Below are positions 51,642 through 61,171 of a stretch of 64,000 nt of DNA, one piece after another. Below the pieces are notes generated by a model. The model saw only the letters and a list, made by a program, of their open reading frames with translations. It was not told where the DNA came from and did not search any database. The stretch lies in contig JAFTFX010000008.1 in assembly GCA_017458225.1 (NCBI GenBank), positions 1-64,000 of the forward strand, written 5' to 3'. The first letter of the stretch is position 1. Every line of letters starts with the position of its first letter. This stretch comes from Prevotella sp. (GTDB lineage Bacteria; Bacteroidota; Bacteroidia; Bacteroidales; Bacteroidaceae). Position numbers and translations under genes: made by a program.

Positions 51642-53039
51642 ATGACAAAAAGACTACTTTTATTGGGCACGGCAGCCCTCATTTTCCTGTCAGCAAGCGC
51701 ACAAGTGAAGATCAAAGGTGTGCTGAACAACAACCGCTATGACGATGGCGAGCAGCTGAAAACCACATGGATTGGCTCGCTCTACGACGAAAACGGCAAC
51801 TATACAGGCAAGACGGCCTTTATCGTTGACTATGGCATCTATGCCATGACATGGGACGGCAACACGCTGAGCACACCTATCAAAGAGCCTGCCGTAAACC
51901 TGTCGGACATCAAACAGGGCTCGCAGGTGAACTATGAAAAAGCTCTTTGGGCCACCAATTTCAACTTGATGTACGGAAACTCAGGTGCCGCCTATGTGAA
52001 CGGACAGATTGTCACCGTCATGTCACGCGACTATCAGTCAACAGAGGACAACGAACTATTTGCTGTCCGCAAGTGGAATGCCAAGACAGGCGACCTGCTC
52101 TCACACACTGATGACTATTTGGACGTATCGGCCAACATCGAATCGGCTGGCATGAGCTACAACCGCAAGGACGGAAAAGTGTATGGATTCTTCCATATCA
52201 CCGATGCCAAACTACTGGACGAGATTATCAACGACCCTGACTATTATGCCGACCAGGACGATACCGACTGGGGACGCGAAGGTCTTGACGATGGCTACTG
52301 CCTGGGCACCATCGACCTGAAGACCATGAAGATTACGCCCATCACGCCAGGCTTGTACTATGGCAACTACGTAGCCTTTGCCATCAACAGCGACGGACGC
52401 GCCTTCGTACTCACCAGTGGCGGCACCAACGGCTATCTGGGCGATGACGGAAAGATTTACAACATCAACAACGAACTGGGCGGAGCACAGCTCATCGAGA
52501 TTGACACAAAGACCGGTCTGATGGTTCGTAACAGCAAGCAGGTTACCGACCCCAGCACAGGCGAGGTATACACTGAGTACACCTTCCCCCTTCCTGCCAC
52601 GGGCTATTGCTCACAGGTGCGCCGCCAGGCTGCCTGCTTTGCCAAGAGCAATCCAAACAAGATGTACTGGATTGGCTTCTACAACAGCGGAAAGGGTGTC
52701 AACAGCTATGGTTCGTGGACCACGCTCGACAACCGCGAGTGGCGCACCAACGGCCTGTACGACACTGCCCTCTACGAGATTGACGTGACCACTGGTGTCT
52801 GCACCCGTGTAGCTAAAGTGCCCAACCGCTGCTCGTTCTCAGCCCTCTGGATTGACGGCGACGACTGCAGCGACGGTGCCGAAATCGACATCGACGGCAT
52901 TGAGGAGATTCAGCAGACCGCGCTCCAGAACGGCAGCGCACAGGTCTACAACCTCAACGGCCAGCAGGTCAAGACACAGGGCCGCGGTCTCTATATCGTC
53001 AAGGAAGGCGGTAAGACCCGCAAAGTGCTGAAGCACTAA
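51642..53039 (+). CDS. exported protein with Prevotella-type C-terminal module
   Basis: A 465-residue protein. The signal peptide ends SASAQ (about residue 20). Repeated strands with short motifs (VDYGIYAMTWDGNTL, VYGFFHITDA, GYCLGTIDLKTMKI, LYEIDVTTGVCTRVAKV) suggest a beta-propeller-like fold. The tail is VYNLNGQQVKTQGRGLYI. No catalytic motif is seen. It leads a three-gene run of exported proteins; a hairpin at 53083-53116 separates it from the next. Function is unknown. Confidence 0.85.
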   Translation: MTKRLLLLGTAALIFLSASAQVKIKGVLNNNRYDDGEQLKTTWIGSLYDENGNYTGKTAFIVDYGIYAMTWDGNTLSTPIKEPAVNLSDIKQGSQVNYEKALWATNFNLMYGNSGAAYVNGQIVTVMSRDYQSTEDNELFAVRKWNAKTGDLLSHTDDYLDVSANIESAGMSYNRKDGKVYGFFHITDAKLLDEIINDPDYYADQDDTDWGREGLDDGYCLGTIDLKTMKITPITPGLYYGNYVAFAINSDGRAFVLTSGGTNGYLGDDGKIYNINNELGGAQLIEIDTKTGLMVRNSKQVTDPSTGEVYTEYTFPLPATGYCSQVRRQAACFAKSNPNKMYWIGFYNSGKGVNSYGSWTTLDNREWRTNGLYDTALYEIDVTTGVCTRVAKVPNRCSFSALWIDGDDCSDGAEIDIDGIEEIQQTALQNGSAQVYNLNGQQVKTQGRGLYIVKEGGKTRKVLKH

Positions 53040-53082
53040 AGCATACAGCAACCCCCTGTTACGAACCTGTAAAAAGAATTCG

Positions 53083-53116
53083 TTTTGCCAAGGCCCCAAA
53101 AGGGTTCTTGGCAAAA
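53083..53116 (+). terminator. intra-operon hairpin
   Basis: TTTTGCCAAG and CTTGGCAAAA form a perfect 10-bp stem with an inner CCC/GGG pairing. There is no T-tract, so it may attenuate, protect or terminate the first transcript. Confidence 0.55.
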
Positions 53117-53165
53117 TGCATTAAAAAAAGCACTACATTTCCTAAACACGAAACAAAGACAAAAC

Positions 53166-55490
53166 ATGAAATTCTATACAAAAACTATTCTTTTTTCATG
53201 CTTTGCAGTCCTCGCTTTGACTGCAACGGCTGACAATGTTATAAAAGTAGCGCGTGTTCAGAAAACAACCACACAGAAAGCTCCTGCAGCCATGCAGTAT
53301 CAGGCCACCGAAGGCCAGCTGAACCTGCCACGCACCATCCTTCGGGCAGCAGCCAACGGTCTGACCGCCGATTTCAGCGTCCAAGACTCTGCCGCCTATG
53401 TCACCGTGTGGAGCGAGAATTTCGACAGCGACGACCGCGATGCCAAGGGCAACCTGAAACTTACTGGCTGGACTCTCGACCAAGGTGAGGGCAGCGTGGT
53501 CACCTTCACCAAAGAGAAAAAAGACTTCAACACCATCGACCCCAATGACGTGTACTCCCTGCATATCGACGGGCCTTATCAGGTATTCAAGCGCACAAAG
53601 GCATCGGCCACCAGCTCTGCCATCAGCGTGCCTAAAAACGGTCAGCTACATGCATACGTCCGCATGGCTCCCACCTGGAACGACTATGTGACACTGGCTG
53701 TGCAGATCTCTGCTGACGACTTCGCCACCACGACGGAGATATGGAACAGCAAGGAAGTGACTGAGGGCAGTGCCCGATGGATTCCCATCACGGCCGACCT
53801 CGCCGACTATGCCGGCAAGCAGATCAAGATTCGCCTGTACTGGGGCCCTGGCATCAACGACACCTTCAACACTGGCGGCTATATGGGCGATTTCTATGTT
53901 GACGGTCTGACAGTCACTGGCGTCAGCACCGTCGACCAGGTGAACGTGAAGACGGGCGAAGAGATTCGCTTTGCCGACCTCACCACAGGTGGCACGCCCA
54001 CCCGATGGGAGTGGTCGTTCCCCGGAGGAACGCCAGCTTCTTCAAACGAGCAGAACCCCGTTGTCTACTACACCGAGGGTGGCTCCTACGACGTGACGCT
54101 CAAGGTCAGCGACGGCACTGCCACAGCTGAGGTGACGAAGAAAGCCTTCGTCAGCGTGGAGGCACAGGCCCCCGAAGCCGGCGTGCTGTTCCCTGCCGAC
54201 TTCCGCACATTGGCACAGCCCCGCATGCGCATGATTGCCCCGTTGGCTCCCGTGGAATACAAGGATGCCTCCACCGGCTATCCTACTGAGTTTACTTGGA
54301 CAATGTACACGCCTTACGACCTGGCCAACAACACCGGATTTATGTTTGTTCCCGATACCGTCTTCACCACGAAAGACGTGACCTATCGCCACAACGCTCT
54401 CGATAAGTGCTATGTGCTGCACACGGCACAGAACTCGGAGGGCTACACCTTCGTTGACGACTCCGTACAGGTGCAGTTCCAAGGCATGGTGTCCAACTTC
54501 CAGCCAGCCGACAGCTATCAGACCAACTTCGTCGACGGCGACCTCACCCTGCCCGGTGCCAACAAAATGGGCATCACTGCCTGGGCTGAACGCATCTCGA
54601 AGCCTTCTGTTCCCGTGGTGCTCGAAGGCATGTACGTAGGCTTCACCAAGGCATCGGCAGAAGGACTGCTCGACCAGATCTCGTCAGTGACCTTCTCGCT
54701 CTACACCAGCGAGAACGGCCTGCCCGGCAAGCCCATTGAGATGCTTGACTCATGGATGATGAGCGAACTGAACTATGCCATGAACACCCAAAGCGGCATG
54801 GTGACCATCGAACTGGGTCGCCGCATCATTATTGACCAAGAGGTGTTCCTCGTTATTGACGGCATACCCGAGAAGAACGATTCTCTGGAATGCGCCATCG
54901 GCATGGCTCCCATGCGCACCTATGGCAACACCGCCTTCATGCTGAACAAGGGCAAGTGGCGCCCCTTTACAGGCTACTTCCAGAAAGCTCCCGGCGGTCA
55001 GACCTCGTTGAGCGTATTCCCCTATTTCAACCACTCGGTGCTCATCCCAGCCAAGGTTGACGAGCGTGGCGGCATCACTATGGGCAACGACACCACGCTG
55101 GTACCTGCCGAGGCCAGCAAGGCCGACCTGCTTGTATTTGCCAACCAGGGTGTCTATAAATATCTGGGCAGCAATGCCGACTGGTGCCGCATTCTGGGCA
55201 CACCGGGCGAATATACAGTCGACTCCGTCAGCGTTGAGTTCGATGCTCTGCCCGAGGGAATGGAGTGGCGCGATGCCATCGTCTCCGTGACCGACAGCGT
55301 GCAGACGCTGAACCTTGTGGTGCGCCAGTCGCGCAACATGCACACCGCCATCCGGACCATTCCTGCCGCAACGACCACTGTCACCGAGCGCTTCGACCTG
55401 CAAGGCCGTCGTCTGACCAACGGTCGCCAGCCTCGCGGCATCTATCTGGAACGCAAGAACGGACAAGTACGTAAAATCAAGAACCTATGA
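53166..55490 (+). CDS. exported PKD-domain protein with Prevotella-type C-terminal module
   Basis: A 774-residue protein; the start at MKFYTK (53166) gives a signal peptide, while the open frame to 53085 would encode the hairpin. After a jelly-roll-like region (WSENFDSDDRD, VYSLHIDGP) comes a PKD domain at about 245-330 (FADLTTGGTPTRWEWSFPGG and GGSYDVTLKVSDGTAT). The tail is RFDLQGRRLTNGRQPRGIYL. PKD domains are usually extracellular spacers or carbohydrate-binding. The stop overlaps the next start by four bases (ATGA). Function is unknown. Confidence 0.88.
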   Translation: MKFYTKTILFSCFAVLALTATADNVIKVARVQKTTTQKAPAAMQYQATEGQLNLPRTILRAAANGLTADFSVQDSAAYVTVWSENFDSDDRDAKGNLKLTGWTLDQGEGSVVTFTKEKKDFNTIDPNDVYSLHIDGPYQVFKRTKASATSSAISVPKNGQLHAYVRMAPTWNDYVTLAVQISADDFATTTEIWNSKEVTEGSARWIPITADLADYAGKQIKIRLYWGPGINDTFNTGGYMGDFYVDGLTVTGVSTVDQVNVKTGEEIRFADLTTGGTPTRWEWSFPGGTPASSNEQNPVVYYTEGGSYDVTLKVSDGTATAEVTKKAFVSVEAQAPEAGVLFPADFRTLAQPRMRMIAPLAPVEYKDASTGYPTEFTWTMYTPYDLANNTGFMFVPDTVFTTKDVTYRHNALDKCYVLHTAQNSEGYTFVDDSVQVQFQGMVSNFQPADSYQTNFVDGDLTLPGANKMGITAWAERISKPSVPVVLEGMYVGFTKASAEGLLDQISSVTFSLYTSENGLPGKPIEMLDSWMMSELNYAMNTQSGMVTIELGRRIIIDQEVFLVIDGIPEKNDSLECAIGMAPMRTYGNTAFMLNKGKWRPFTGYFQKAPGGQTSLSVFPYFNHSVLIPAKVDERGGITMGNDTTLVPAEASKADLLVFANQGVYKYLGSNADWCRILGTPGEYTVDSVSVEFDALPEGMEWRDAIVSVTDSVQTLNLVVRQSRNMHTAIRTIPAATTTVTERFDLQGRRLTNGRQPRGIYLERKNGQVRKIKNL

Positions 55491-58400
55491 ATCCATTCCT
55501 TTTTCCAAAGAGCCAATGGCTCGTCATCACGCTCCTTGCTCTGCTTGCAGGGACAAGTCCCACATGGGCTGAAGAGTTGACCGTTTATGACGCTTCCAAC
55601 ACCAACACAGAAGTTCCCGTGAACGGGTTCTACGGTGACAACTATCAGAAGTGCGAATTTGTGATTCCTGCCGAAGACCTGTCGGCCATGAACGGTGCGA
55701 ACATCACGGCACTGAAGTTCTATACAAACTGGGACAAGGAACTGACCAGTACGTTCCAAGTCTACATGAAAGAAGTGGAAGCTACTGCATTAACAGCCTT
55801 CACTGGTGCAGAGGATGCCACAACCGTGTATACAGGAACTATCACGGCAGCCAAAAACGAGATTGCCATTGCTTTCGCCAATGAATACAACTACAAAGGC
55901 GGTAACCTGCTGATAGGATTTTTCTCGACGACCAAGGGCAACTATGCCAACTCGTCAAACTCTGCTTTCAAGGGCAAGAATGTTGATCAGGCTGCAGCCT
56001 TTTGCGGACATAACGGTTCTTCGGTCGACGCGATAGTTGGCAGCAGCAAGTACTTCATCCCCAAGACTACTTTTACATACGAGATTCCCGTCGTAGGTCC
56101 CGGCTTTAAGGTCGTTGACTACGACAATGGCGACACTTTCACGTTCGGCTTGACGAATGCCGGCACCAAGAAGGCCCTCAAAGTCAAGAATCCCGGTACC
56201 GAGAGTGTTACCGTCAACATCGCCACTACGGGTGGCTTTGCAGCAGCCTCGACAATCACGCTCGCTGCGAAGGAAGAGAAGGATGTGGAAATCACCGCTC
56301 CTTCAGCTACTGCCAACGGCACCATCACGTTCACGCCGACTGCAACGGGTGTGCAGGCAGTAACGCTCCGCCTGAGCTGTTCCATCAAGAATCCTGCCAA
56401 AATGTTCGTCGACTTCAGTGAGAACGACCTGCCCGAAGGCTGGAAGACCGTCGGTATGGGCAGCTATACCACAGGTTCCTATGCATCCAGCTATGTATGG
56501 GATTTCTCCAAAGGCTATGCATGGTACAAGAGCTCAGGATCGAATGCTTCTTATGCCGGTTCCTACTACCACTCACTGGTCTCTCCGCTCATCAAGTTTG
56601 CTGAGGGCGAAAAACTTCTGTTCAAAGTGAAGAAAGAGCTCCAGTATTCCTCTTATGTCAGTTATCTCCGCGTGGACTATTCTGCCGACGGCACCACTTG
56701 GGCAGCAGCCGATGGCGGCACCTTCAATGATGCCGACCTGTCAGAAGACTGGAGCGAGAAGGAAATCAGCGTTCCTGCCACCACCAAGCAGATACGCTTT
56801 GTGGCAGCCGGTGTGGGCATCGACGACATCTATGGCGGCGAAGAGTCAACGGCTCCGGTCATGAAGGTCACGGCAGAGGACTTCTCGTTTGGCATGATCA
56901 ATGCCGTTGCCACCACCACGTTCACCATACAGAACAAAGGCAAGTCGACCCTGACTGGCGTAAATGTGCAGTCGAGCGATGCCAATTTCACCATTGAGGG
57001 CATTCCTGCATCGGTAGGCGTTGGCGAGACAGCCACTGTCACCGTGAAGATGTCGGCAGCCAATATCGGCACTCACGAGGCCACCATCACCATAACGGCT
57101 CCTGAGCAGGAGACCGCCACCTTCCAGGTCAGCGGCTACGTGATGGACAACACACTGTTCACCGAGACCTTCGACAGCAACACCACGCCCGACGGCTGGG
57201 AAAACACCGGTTGGACATTTGCCAACGGCGAGGCCTCTGGCGTTTGGAAAAGTCCCAAGTATCAGCTGACCACGCCTACACTGACCGTTGCTGCAGGCGA
57301 GAAGATGGTTATCGAGGCCATGAAGACGACGTACAGGGGCTCTTGCGCCATGGACATCTACGTATCAAAGGACGGCGGTGATTTCACCAAACACCAGACC
57401 ATCGACAGCGACGATCTCTCTGAAACTGCTTACAAGCTGTTCTACATCGAAGGACTTGAAGCCGGCAGCTACCAGATTCGTTTCGATGCCAACGACAACA
57501 AGATTACGGCCGTCAACGGATTCCACCGTAACACAAATGCGCCGAAGATGGAGCTCGTCTCTACCCAAGCCGCCGCATTCGGCAAGGTGGCCGCTACTCC
57601 TGACCCCAAGACCTACACGGTGAAGAACACGGGTACAGGCACGCTGACCGTCAATATCGCATCAGACAATGCAGCCTTCACCGTTGCGCCCGCACAGCTG
57701 AACATCAACGGTGGTGAGAGCGCCAACTTCACCGTCTCATTCAACTACGCCACGGGCAACTACGGCCACTTTGCCGGCAACATCACCGTTACGCCCACCT
57801 ACAACGAGGCGCTTGCCGTCACCATCGCTGCCACGGCCAAAGCCATCGACCCCAACGCCTGGGACGAGGACTTCGAGGAAGGCACACTGCCCCAAGGATG
57901 GACAGCAGACGGGTTCAGTGTTGGAAAATATACAGGATGGGGCACATTCACCAATAGCACCTATTATGCCTTCGGTTCCGCAAAAGGCTCAACTTTGATT
58001 ACTCCGCGTCTTGAAGCCAAGACCGGCGACGTGCTGACATGGGAAGCCGACATCGACTACTCTGACGAAGGCATTAAGGTAGAATACTCTGATGACGATA
58101 AGGCTACATGGAAAATACTCGATATTGAAGGATTGACTAAGAGCACAAATTCCGGGAAGGAAAACTTCTATCTCCCTGGTGACAATGGCTATTCTGCCGG
58201 TGCTGCATTGCAAATGTCGTTCACGGCTCCTGCCGATGGCTATTACTACCTGCGCTTCACCTCTTCTTATAATAGAGAAGGCCTTGACAACTTCAATGGC
58301 TTCAAGCTGGCCCTGAAGGAGCATGATGCTGCCATTACAGCTCAGGAAATCCGTGAGACCTTCACGCAGTATACCAACCATCAAGTCAGCGTCACCGTGA

Positions 58401-59290
58401 AAGAACTGGTAGGCAAGAGCGAGACGCTGACTGCCCGTTTCTTCATTGGCAACACGCAGTATGGCGAGGCAGTCACCGAGACCGTTCCTGCCGGTGGTGA
58501 GAAAGTGTTCAATATCGTTGTTCGCCTGAACGAGGTCGTCAGTGGCGATGCCTACTTTGTGGTGTCCAACGAGCATATCAACCTCGTGAGCGACAAGGTG
58601 GCTGTCACCACCAAGGCCGCCATCGTGCTCGATGAGGACATCGCTCTCGACGAGATGCCTTCGGGCTATCAGGACAAGGCTGTTGTCAAGTACACGGCAC
58701 AACAGGGCTGGAACACAATCTGTATGCCCTTCGCCCTGGACGACACCGACATGAAGGCACTCTTTGGCGAGGGATACAAATCTTATGAGTTCAAGGCCTA
58801 CAACAGCAGCACCGGCGAGATCAAGTTCGTTGAGGCCGACCGCCGCTACGCCGGCTACCCCTGCATTGTGTACTGCCAGAACGTTCCTGCCATTGCGGCC
58901 CCCGGCTATATCGTGACCTACGTTAACTTCTCGTCTACAGCGAAGGACGACAGCTATAGCGGCGTTACGTTCCAGGGCTCGTTTGCCCCGATGGGTGCAG
59001 GCTCGCTCGCCGGCAAGTATCTGGTGAAGAACGAACAGGAAGTGACTCCCGGCAATGCCGAAACGCAGCAGAAGGGCTATCGCGCCTACTTTGAACTGCC
59101 CGACGATGCCGCCGTCTATCTGGCCCTCTACAACAGCGACGGCACCATCACTCACATCAATGCCGCAGAGTTCAACCAGCAGCAGCGCACCACCGTCTAC
59201 AACCTGCAAGGCCAGCAGACCAGCGGCAAAACTCGCGGTCTGAACATCATCAAGCAAGGCAACAGCGTCCGCAAGGTCATTGTTCGCTAA
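55487..59290 (+). CDS. very large exported protein with HYDIN/ASPM-like and jelly-roll modules
   Basis: A 1267-residue protein. The signal peptide ends SPTWAEE (about residue 28). An N-terminal module of about 170 residues (LTVYDASNTNTEVPVNGFYG, FVIPAEDLSAMNG) is shared with the protein at 61172. HYDIN/ASPM-like repeats follow (FSFGMINAVATTTFTIQNKG), with choice-of-anchor J-like jelly rolls (ETFDSNTTPDGWENTGWTFA; DFEEGTLPQGWTADGF). The tail is VYNLQGQQTSGKTRGLNI. Probably surface-located or secreted; function unknown. It is translationally coupled to the PKD gene and followed by repeat locus C. Confidence 0.88.
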   Translation: MNPFLFPKSQWLVITLLALLAGTSPTWAEELTVYDASNTNTEVPVNGFYGDNYQKCEFVIPAEDLSAMNGANITALKFYTNWDKELTSTFQVYMKEVEATALTAFTGAEDATTVYTGTITAAKNEIAIAFANEYNYKGGNLLIGFFSTTKGNYANSSNSAFKGKNVDQAAAFCGHNGSSVDAIVGSSKYFIPKTTFTYEIPVVGPGFKVVDYDNGDTFTFGLTNAGTKKALKVKNPGTESVTVNIATTGGFAAASTITLAAKEEKDVEITAPSATANGTITFTPTATGVQAVTLRLSCSIKNPAKMFVDFSENDLPEGWKTVGMGSYTTGSYASSYVWDFSKGYAWYKSSGSNASYAGSYYHSLVSPLIKFAEGEKLLFKVKKELQYSSYVSYLRVDYSADGTTWAAADGGTFNDADLSEDWSEKEISVPATTKQIRFVAAGVGIDDIYGGEESTAPVMKVTAEDFSFGMINAVATTTFTIQNKGKSTLTGVNVQSSDANFTIEGIPASVGVGETATVTVKMSAANIGTHEATITITAPEQETATFQVSGYVMDNTLFTETFDSNTTPDGWENTGWTFANGEASGVWKSPKYQLTTPTLTVAAGEKMVIEAMKTTYRGSCAMDIYVSKDGGDFTKHQTIDSDDLSETAYKLFYIEGLEAGSYQIRFDANDNKITAVNGFHRNTNAPKMELVSTQAAAFGKVAATPDPKTYTVKNTGTGTLTVNIASDNAAFTVAPAQLNINGGESANFTVSFNYATGNYGHFAGNITVTPTYNEALAVTIAATAKAIDPNAWDEDFEEGTLPQGWTADGFSVGKYTGWGTFTNSTYYAFGSAKGSTLITPRLEAKTGDVLTWEADIDYSDEGIKVEYSDDDKATWKILDIEGLTKSTNSGKENFYLPGDNGYSAGAALQMSFTAPADGYYYLRFTSSYNREGLDNFNGFKLALKEHDAAITAQEIRETFTQYTNHQVSVTVKELVGKSETLTARFFIGNTQYGEAVTETVPAGGEKVFNIVVRLNEVVSGDAYFVVSNEHINLVSDKVAVTTKAAIVLDEDIALDEMPSGYQDKAVVKYTAQQGWNTICMPFALDDTDMKALFGEGYKSYEFKAYNSSTGEIKFVEADRRYAGYPCIVYCQNVPAIAAPGYIVTYVNFSSTAKDDSYSGVTFQGSFAPMGAGSLAGKYLVKNEQEVTPGNAETQQKGYRAYFELPDDAAVYLALYNSDGTITHINAAEFNQQQRTTVYNLQGQQTSGKTRGLNIIKQGNSVRKVIVR

Positions 59291-59303
59291 ACTTTTTCGC
59301 AAT

Positions 59304-59391
59304 TTTGCATACACTGCTGTCACTCCACTGCAATCGTCTGATACACAAGATATTAGTACGGCGTTTGTAGAGTGACAGCAGTGTATGCAAA
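59304..59391. repeat. repeat locus C: perfect 21-bp inverted pair
   Basis: TTTGCATACACTGCTGTCAC (plus T) at 59304-59324 and its exact inverse at 59371-59391, 46 bases apart, directly after the exported protein stop. This could form a strong hairpin or be a mobile-element end pair. Confidence 0.85.
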
Positions 59392-59451
59392 TTTCATAAA
59401 AACAAAAACCGCCATATTTCGTTGCGTCAAGAGCCGTTAGATGTTTTTGCA

Positions 59452-59561
59452 GTTTGCGTCACTTCCTGCTCTGGTTTGCATCACTTTCTGCTCTGGTTAA
59501 CGTCAAGTCTCGCTCTGGTTAACGTCAAATCTCGCTCTAGTTAATATCAGATTACAGCGAG
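59452..59561 (+). repeat. repeat locus C: tandem 22-bp units
   Basis: Five contiguous units at 59452-59473, 59474-59495, 59496-59517, 59518-59539 and 59540-59561. Four start with GTTTGC or GTTAAC and end GCTCTG or GCTCTA; the fifth starts GTTAAT and diverges at its end. No gene was recognised in the rest of the 59291-59766 gap; 59562-59707 is AT-rich. Confidence 0.85.
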
Positions 59562-59707
59562 AACAGACGCTAACTACAGCAAGATTCAATACGGATAAAA
59601 CATTCTGTTTTTGTCATTTTTTGTTGACAATTTTATCAAAAAGTCAATAATTTGCTTATAAAAATGACATTTTTTCTCATTTTTATCGTTATTTCGTTTT
59701 TTTTTGT

Positions 59708-59715
59708 TATTTTTG
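59708..59715 (+). promoter_or_regulatory. -7 element of second TA pair
   Basis: TATTTTTG, 51 bases upstream of the antitoxin ATG at 59767. Confidence 0.5.
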
Positions 59716-59766
59716 CCCGATAAAACAAAAAAAAGAAATACTGACAAAATTATAATAAGCTGCTTT

Positions 59767-60087
59767 ATGGAAACGACAAAGAGCACCATGGCAAACGAAC
59801 CAGCACTGATGACTTACGGGATGAGCACAGAGCTGAAAGACAGTGGTTTGCTACTACAAATCAACAGATTGAGTCATGAAGACAAAAAGTGTCTCATTCG
59901 CTACATCTATGATACGGAAAAGACAGATAGTGAAGAAATAGATTTCATTGAGAGTAATCCACCTTACACTATGGAAGAACTTAACGCCCGTATTGACGAG
60001 GCAGAAGAAGAGATGGAACGCGGAGAGGGCAAAACTTTTGAGAGCATGATGTCAGAGATGAACAAAAATTTGTTATGGCTCAAGTAA
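59767..60087 (+). CDS. antitoxin of second type II TA pair
   Basis: A 106-residue acidic protein. I start at METTKS (59767); earlier codons lie next to the promoter. ALMTYGMSTELKDSGLLLQI then DKKCLIRYIY resembles the helical dimerisation parts of Bacteroidales antitoxins, and PYTMEELNARIDEAEEEMER resembles the antitoxin at 107-352. The stop overlaps the toxin start by 13 bases. DNA-binding ability is not evident from sequence; the neutralising role is inferred from pairing. Confidence 0.72.
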   Translation: METTKSTMANEPALMTYGMSTELKDSGLLLQINRLSHEDKKCLIRYIYDTEKTDSEEIDFIESNPPYTMEELNARIDEAEEEMERGEGKTFESMMSEMNKNLLWLK

Positions 60088-60461
60088 TCTGGCAGAAAAG
60101 AGCAGAAAAAGAACTTTACAAATTACTTGTTAATGGGTTCTTGGAATTTGGTGAGACTACTGCCAACCGTTTTACAGAACAAGTTAGACTGCTTAACGGA
60201 GAGTTGCAGAAATTTCCAGAAATCGGCTACCCAGAGCCACTGCTAAGGGAAAGAAACAAATTATATCGCTCAGTACATATCCAAAAGCGTTTTAAACTGA
60301 TTTACTATTTTTCTCCATCAACAGATACGGTACACGTTGCAGATATTTGGGACACGAAACGTTCTCCCGAAATATTGCAAAAAAGGAATCGGATAAATCG
60401 ACAATCTTTTATAGAAAAGATAATTTATATTCAATATTTAGTTCTAAACAAAATGGGATAA
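60075..60461 (+). CDS. RelE/ParE family toxin
   Basis: A 128-residue protein with the family layout: VIWQKRAEKELYKLL, a helix with FTEQVRLLNGELQKFPEIG, then LYRSVHIQKRFKLIYYF and VHVADIWDTKRSPEIL. The final 25 residues extend past the usual end of the fold. It overlaps its antitoxin by 13 bases in another frame. Target (ribosome or gyrase) is not predictable. It appears intact, unlike its downstream neighbours. Confidence 0.82.
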   Translation: MAQVIWQKRAEKELYKLLVNGFLEFGETTANRFTEQVRLLNGELQKFPEIGYPEPLLRERNKLYRSVHIQKRFKLIYYFSPSTDTVHVADIWDTKRSPEILQKRNRINRQSFIEKIIYIQYLVLNKMG

Positions 60462-60463
60462 AA

Positions 60464-60646
60464 ATGAGCAATATCATCAAATTCGAAGATATAAGCGACA
60501 AGAGCATACGACTCAGAGGCAAGGATGTGATTCTTGACTTTGAGGTGGTTGCATTGCATGGCATCCAGACTAAGGAAGTCAATCAAGCAGTAAAAAATAA
60601 TCCCAGAAAGTTTCCCAAAAGCTATGTTTTAGCGATGCAAAGGTAG
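60464..60646 (+). pseudogene. truncated ORF6N-domain gene
   Basis: A 60-codon frame encodes MSNIIKFEDISDKSIRLRGK and then VILDFEVVALHGIQTKEVNQ, AVKNNPRKFPKSYVLAM, the first half of an ORF6N DNA-binding domain. It stops at 60646 where intact proteins continue with an E-W-x-x-L and SSWGG region. It lies 2 bases after the toxin, and no continuation was found in other frames. Confidence 0.65.
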
Positions 60647-60680
60647 GAATAATAATAACATTCAAACAAATAAAAAAAAT

Positions 60681-60911
60681 ATGCAGACAACAACAATTCA
60701 CATCCCTGTGCAGATACCTGCTCAATACAATAATGTGGAGCAGTTGAAAGAGCAATTAATAAACTATGCCAGTTCTGTTATTATGAACTCTTTGAAGCAA
60801 AAGTCTCAAAAGAAGTCTTATGCCGTTGATGCTTTGTGTGGTGCCATACCGCGTGAGAAAATCGCTGGTGAATATTTAGAAGAGTATCTGCAAGAGAAAT
60901 ATGGAATATAA
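60681..60911 (+). CDS. antitoxin-like partner of a broken PIN-domain gene
   Basis: A 76-residue protein with an N-terminal strand (TTTIHIPVQIP), a helical middle (YNNVEQLKEQLINYASSVIM) and a terminal GEYLEEYLQEKYGI tail. It is typical of small proteins preceding PIN toxins in Bacteroidales, though I cannot assign a family name. It lies 10 bases upstream of a PIN-domain remnant. With the toxin broken it is probably an orphan antitoxin. Confidence 0.6.
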   Translation: MQTTTIHIPVQIPAQYNNVEQLKEQLINYASSVIMNSLKQKSQKKSYAVDALCGAIPREKIAGEYLEEYLQEKYGI

Positions 60912-60921
60912 GCGTAAACCT

Positions 60922-61166
60922 ATGAGAGTATTTCTTGACACAAATATCTTTATGGAATTTTTCGAGCAACGAAGTCAGTGTGAGAATCTTTTACAGATAT
61001 TGAAGACAGCTACCAATATCAGTGCGCCTTGTACAACGGATGCTCGCAGTTTGTTACCATTAATATCAAAGATTTCGAGAAAGCAAACCAGATGGCAACA
61101 GAAATACTTACTCCAGGACAGTTCGTGGAAAAATATATTCAGAACAATAATAACAATATTAACTAA
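60922..61166 (+). pseudogene. PIN-domain toxin with internal deletion and frameshift
   Basis: The start MRVFLDTNIFMEFFEQRSQC carries the first catalytic Asp of PIN nucleases. About 40 residues later the original frame diverges, and another frame reads ALYNGCSQFVTINIKDFEKA then TEILTPGQFVEKYI, the usual C-terminal half, ending at 61166. The central section with the middle acidic residues is missing, so it should be inactive. Confidence 0.7.
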
Positions 61167-61171
61167 ACAAA

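Noticed and set aside
59452-59561. 22-bp repeats as a CRISPR array
   Set aside because: Units are directly contiguous with no unique spacers and no cas genes nearby.
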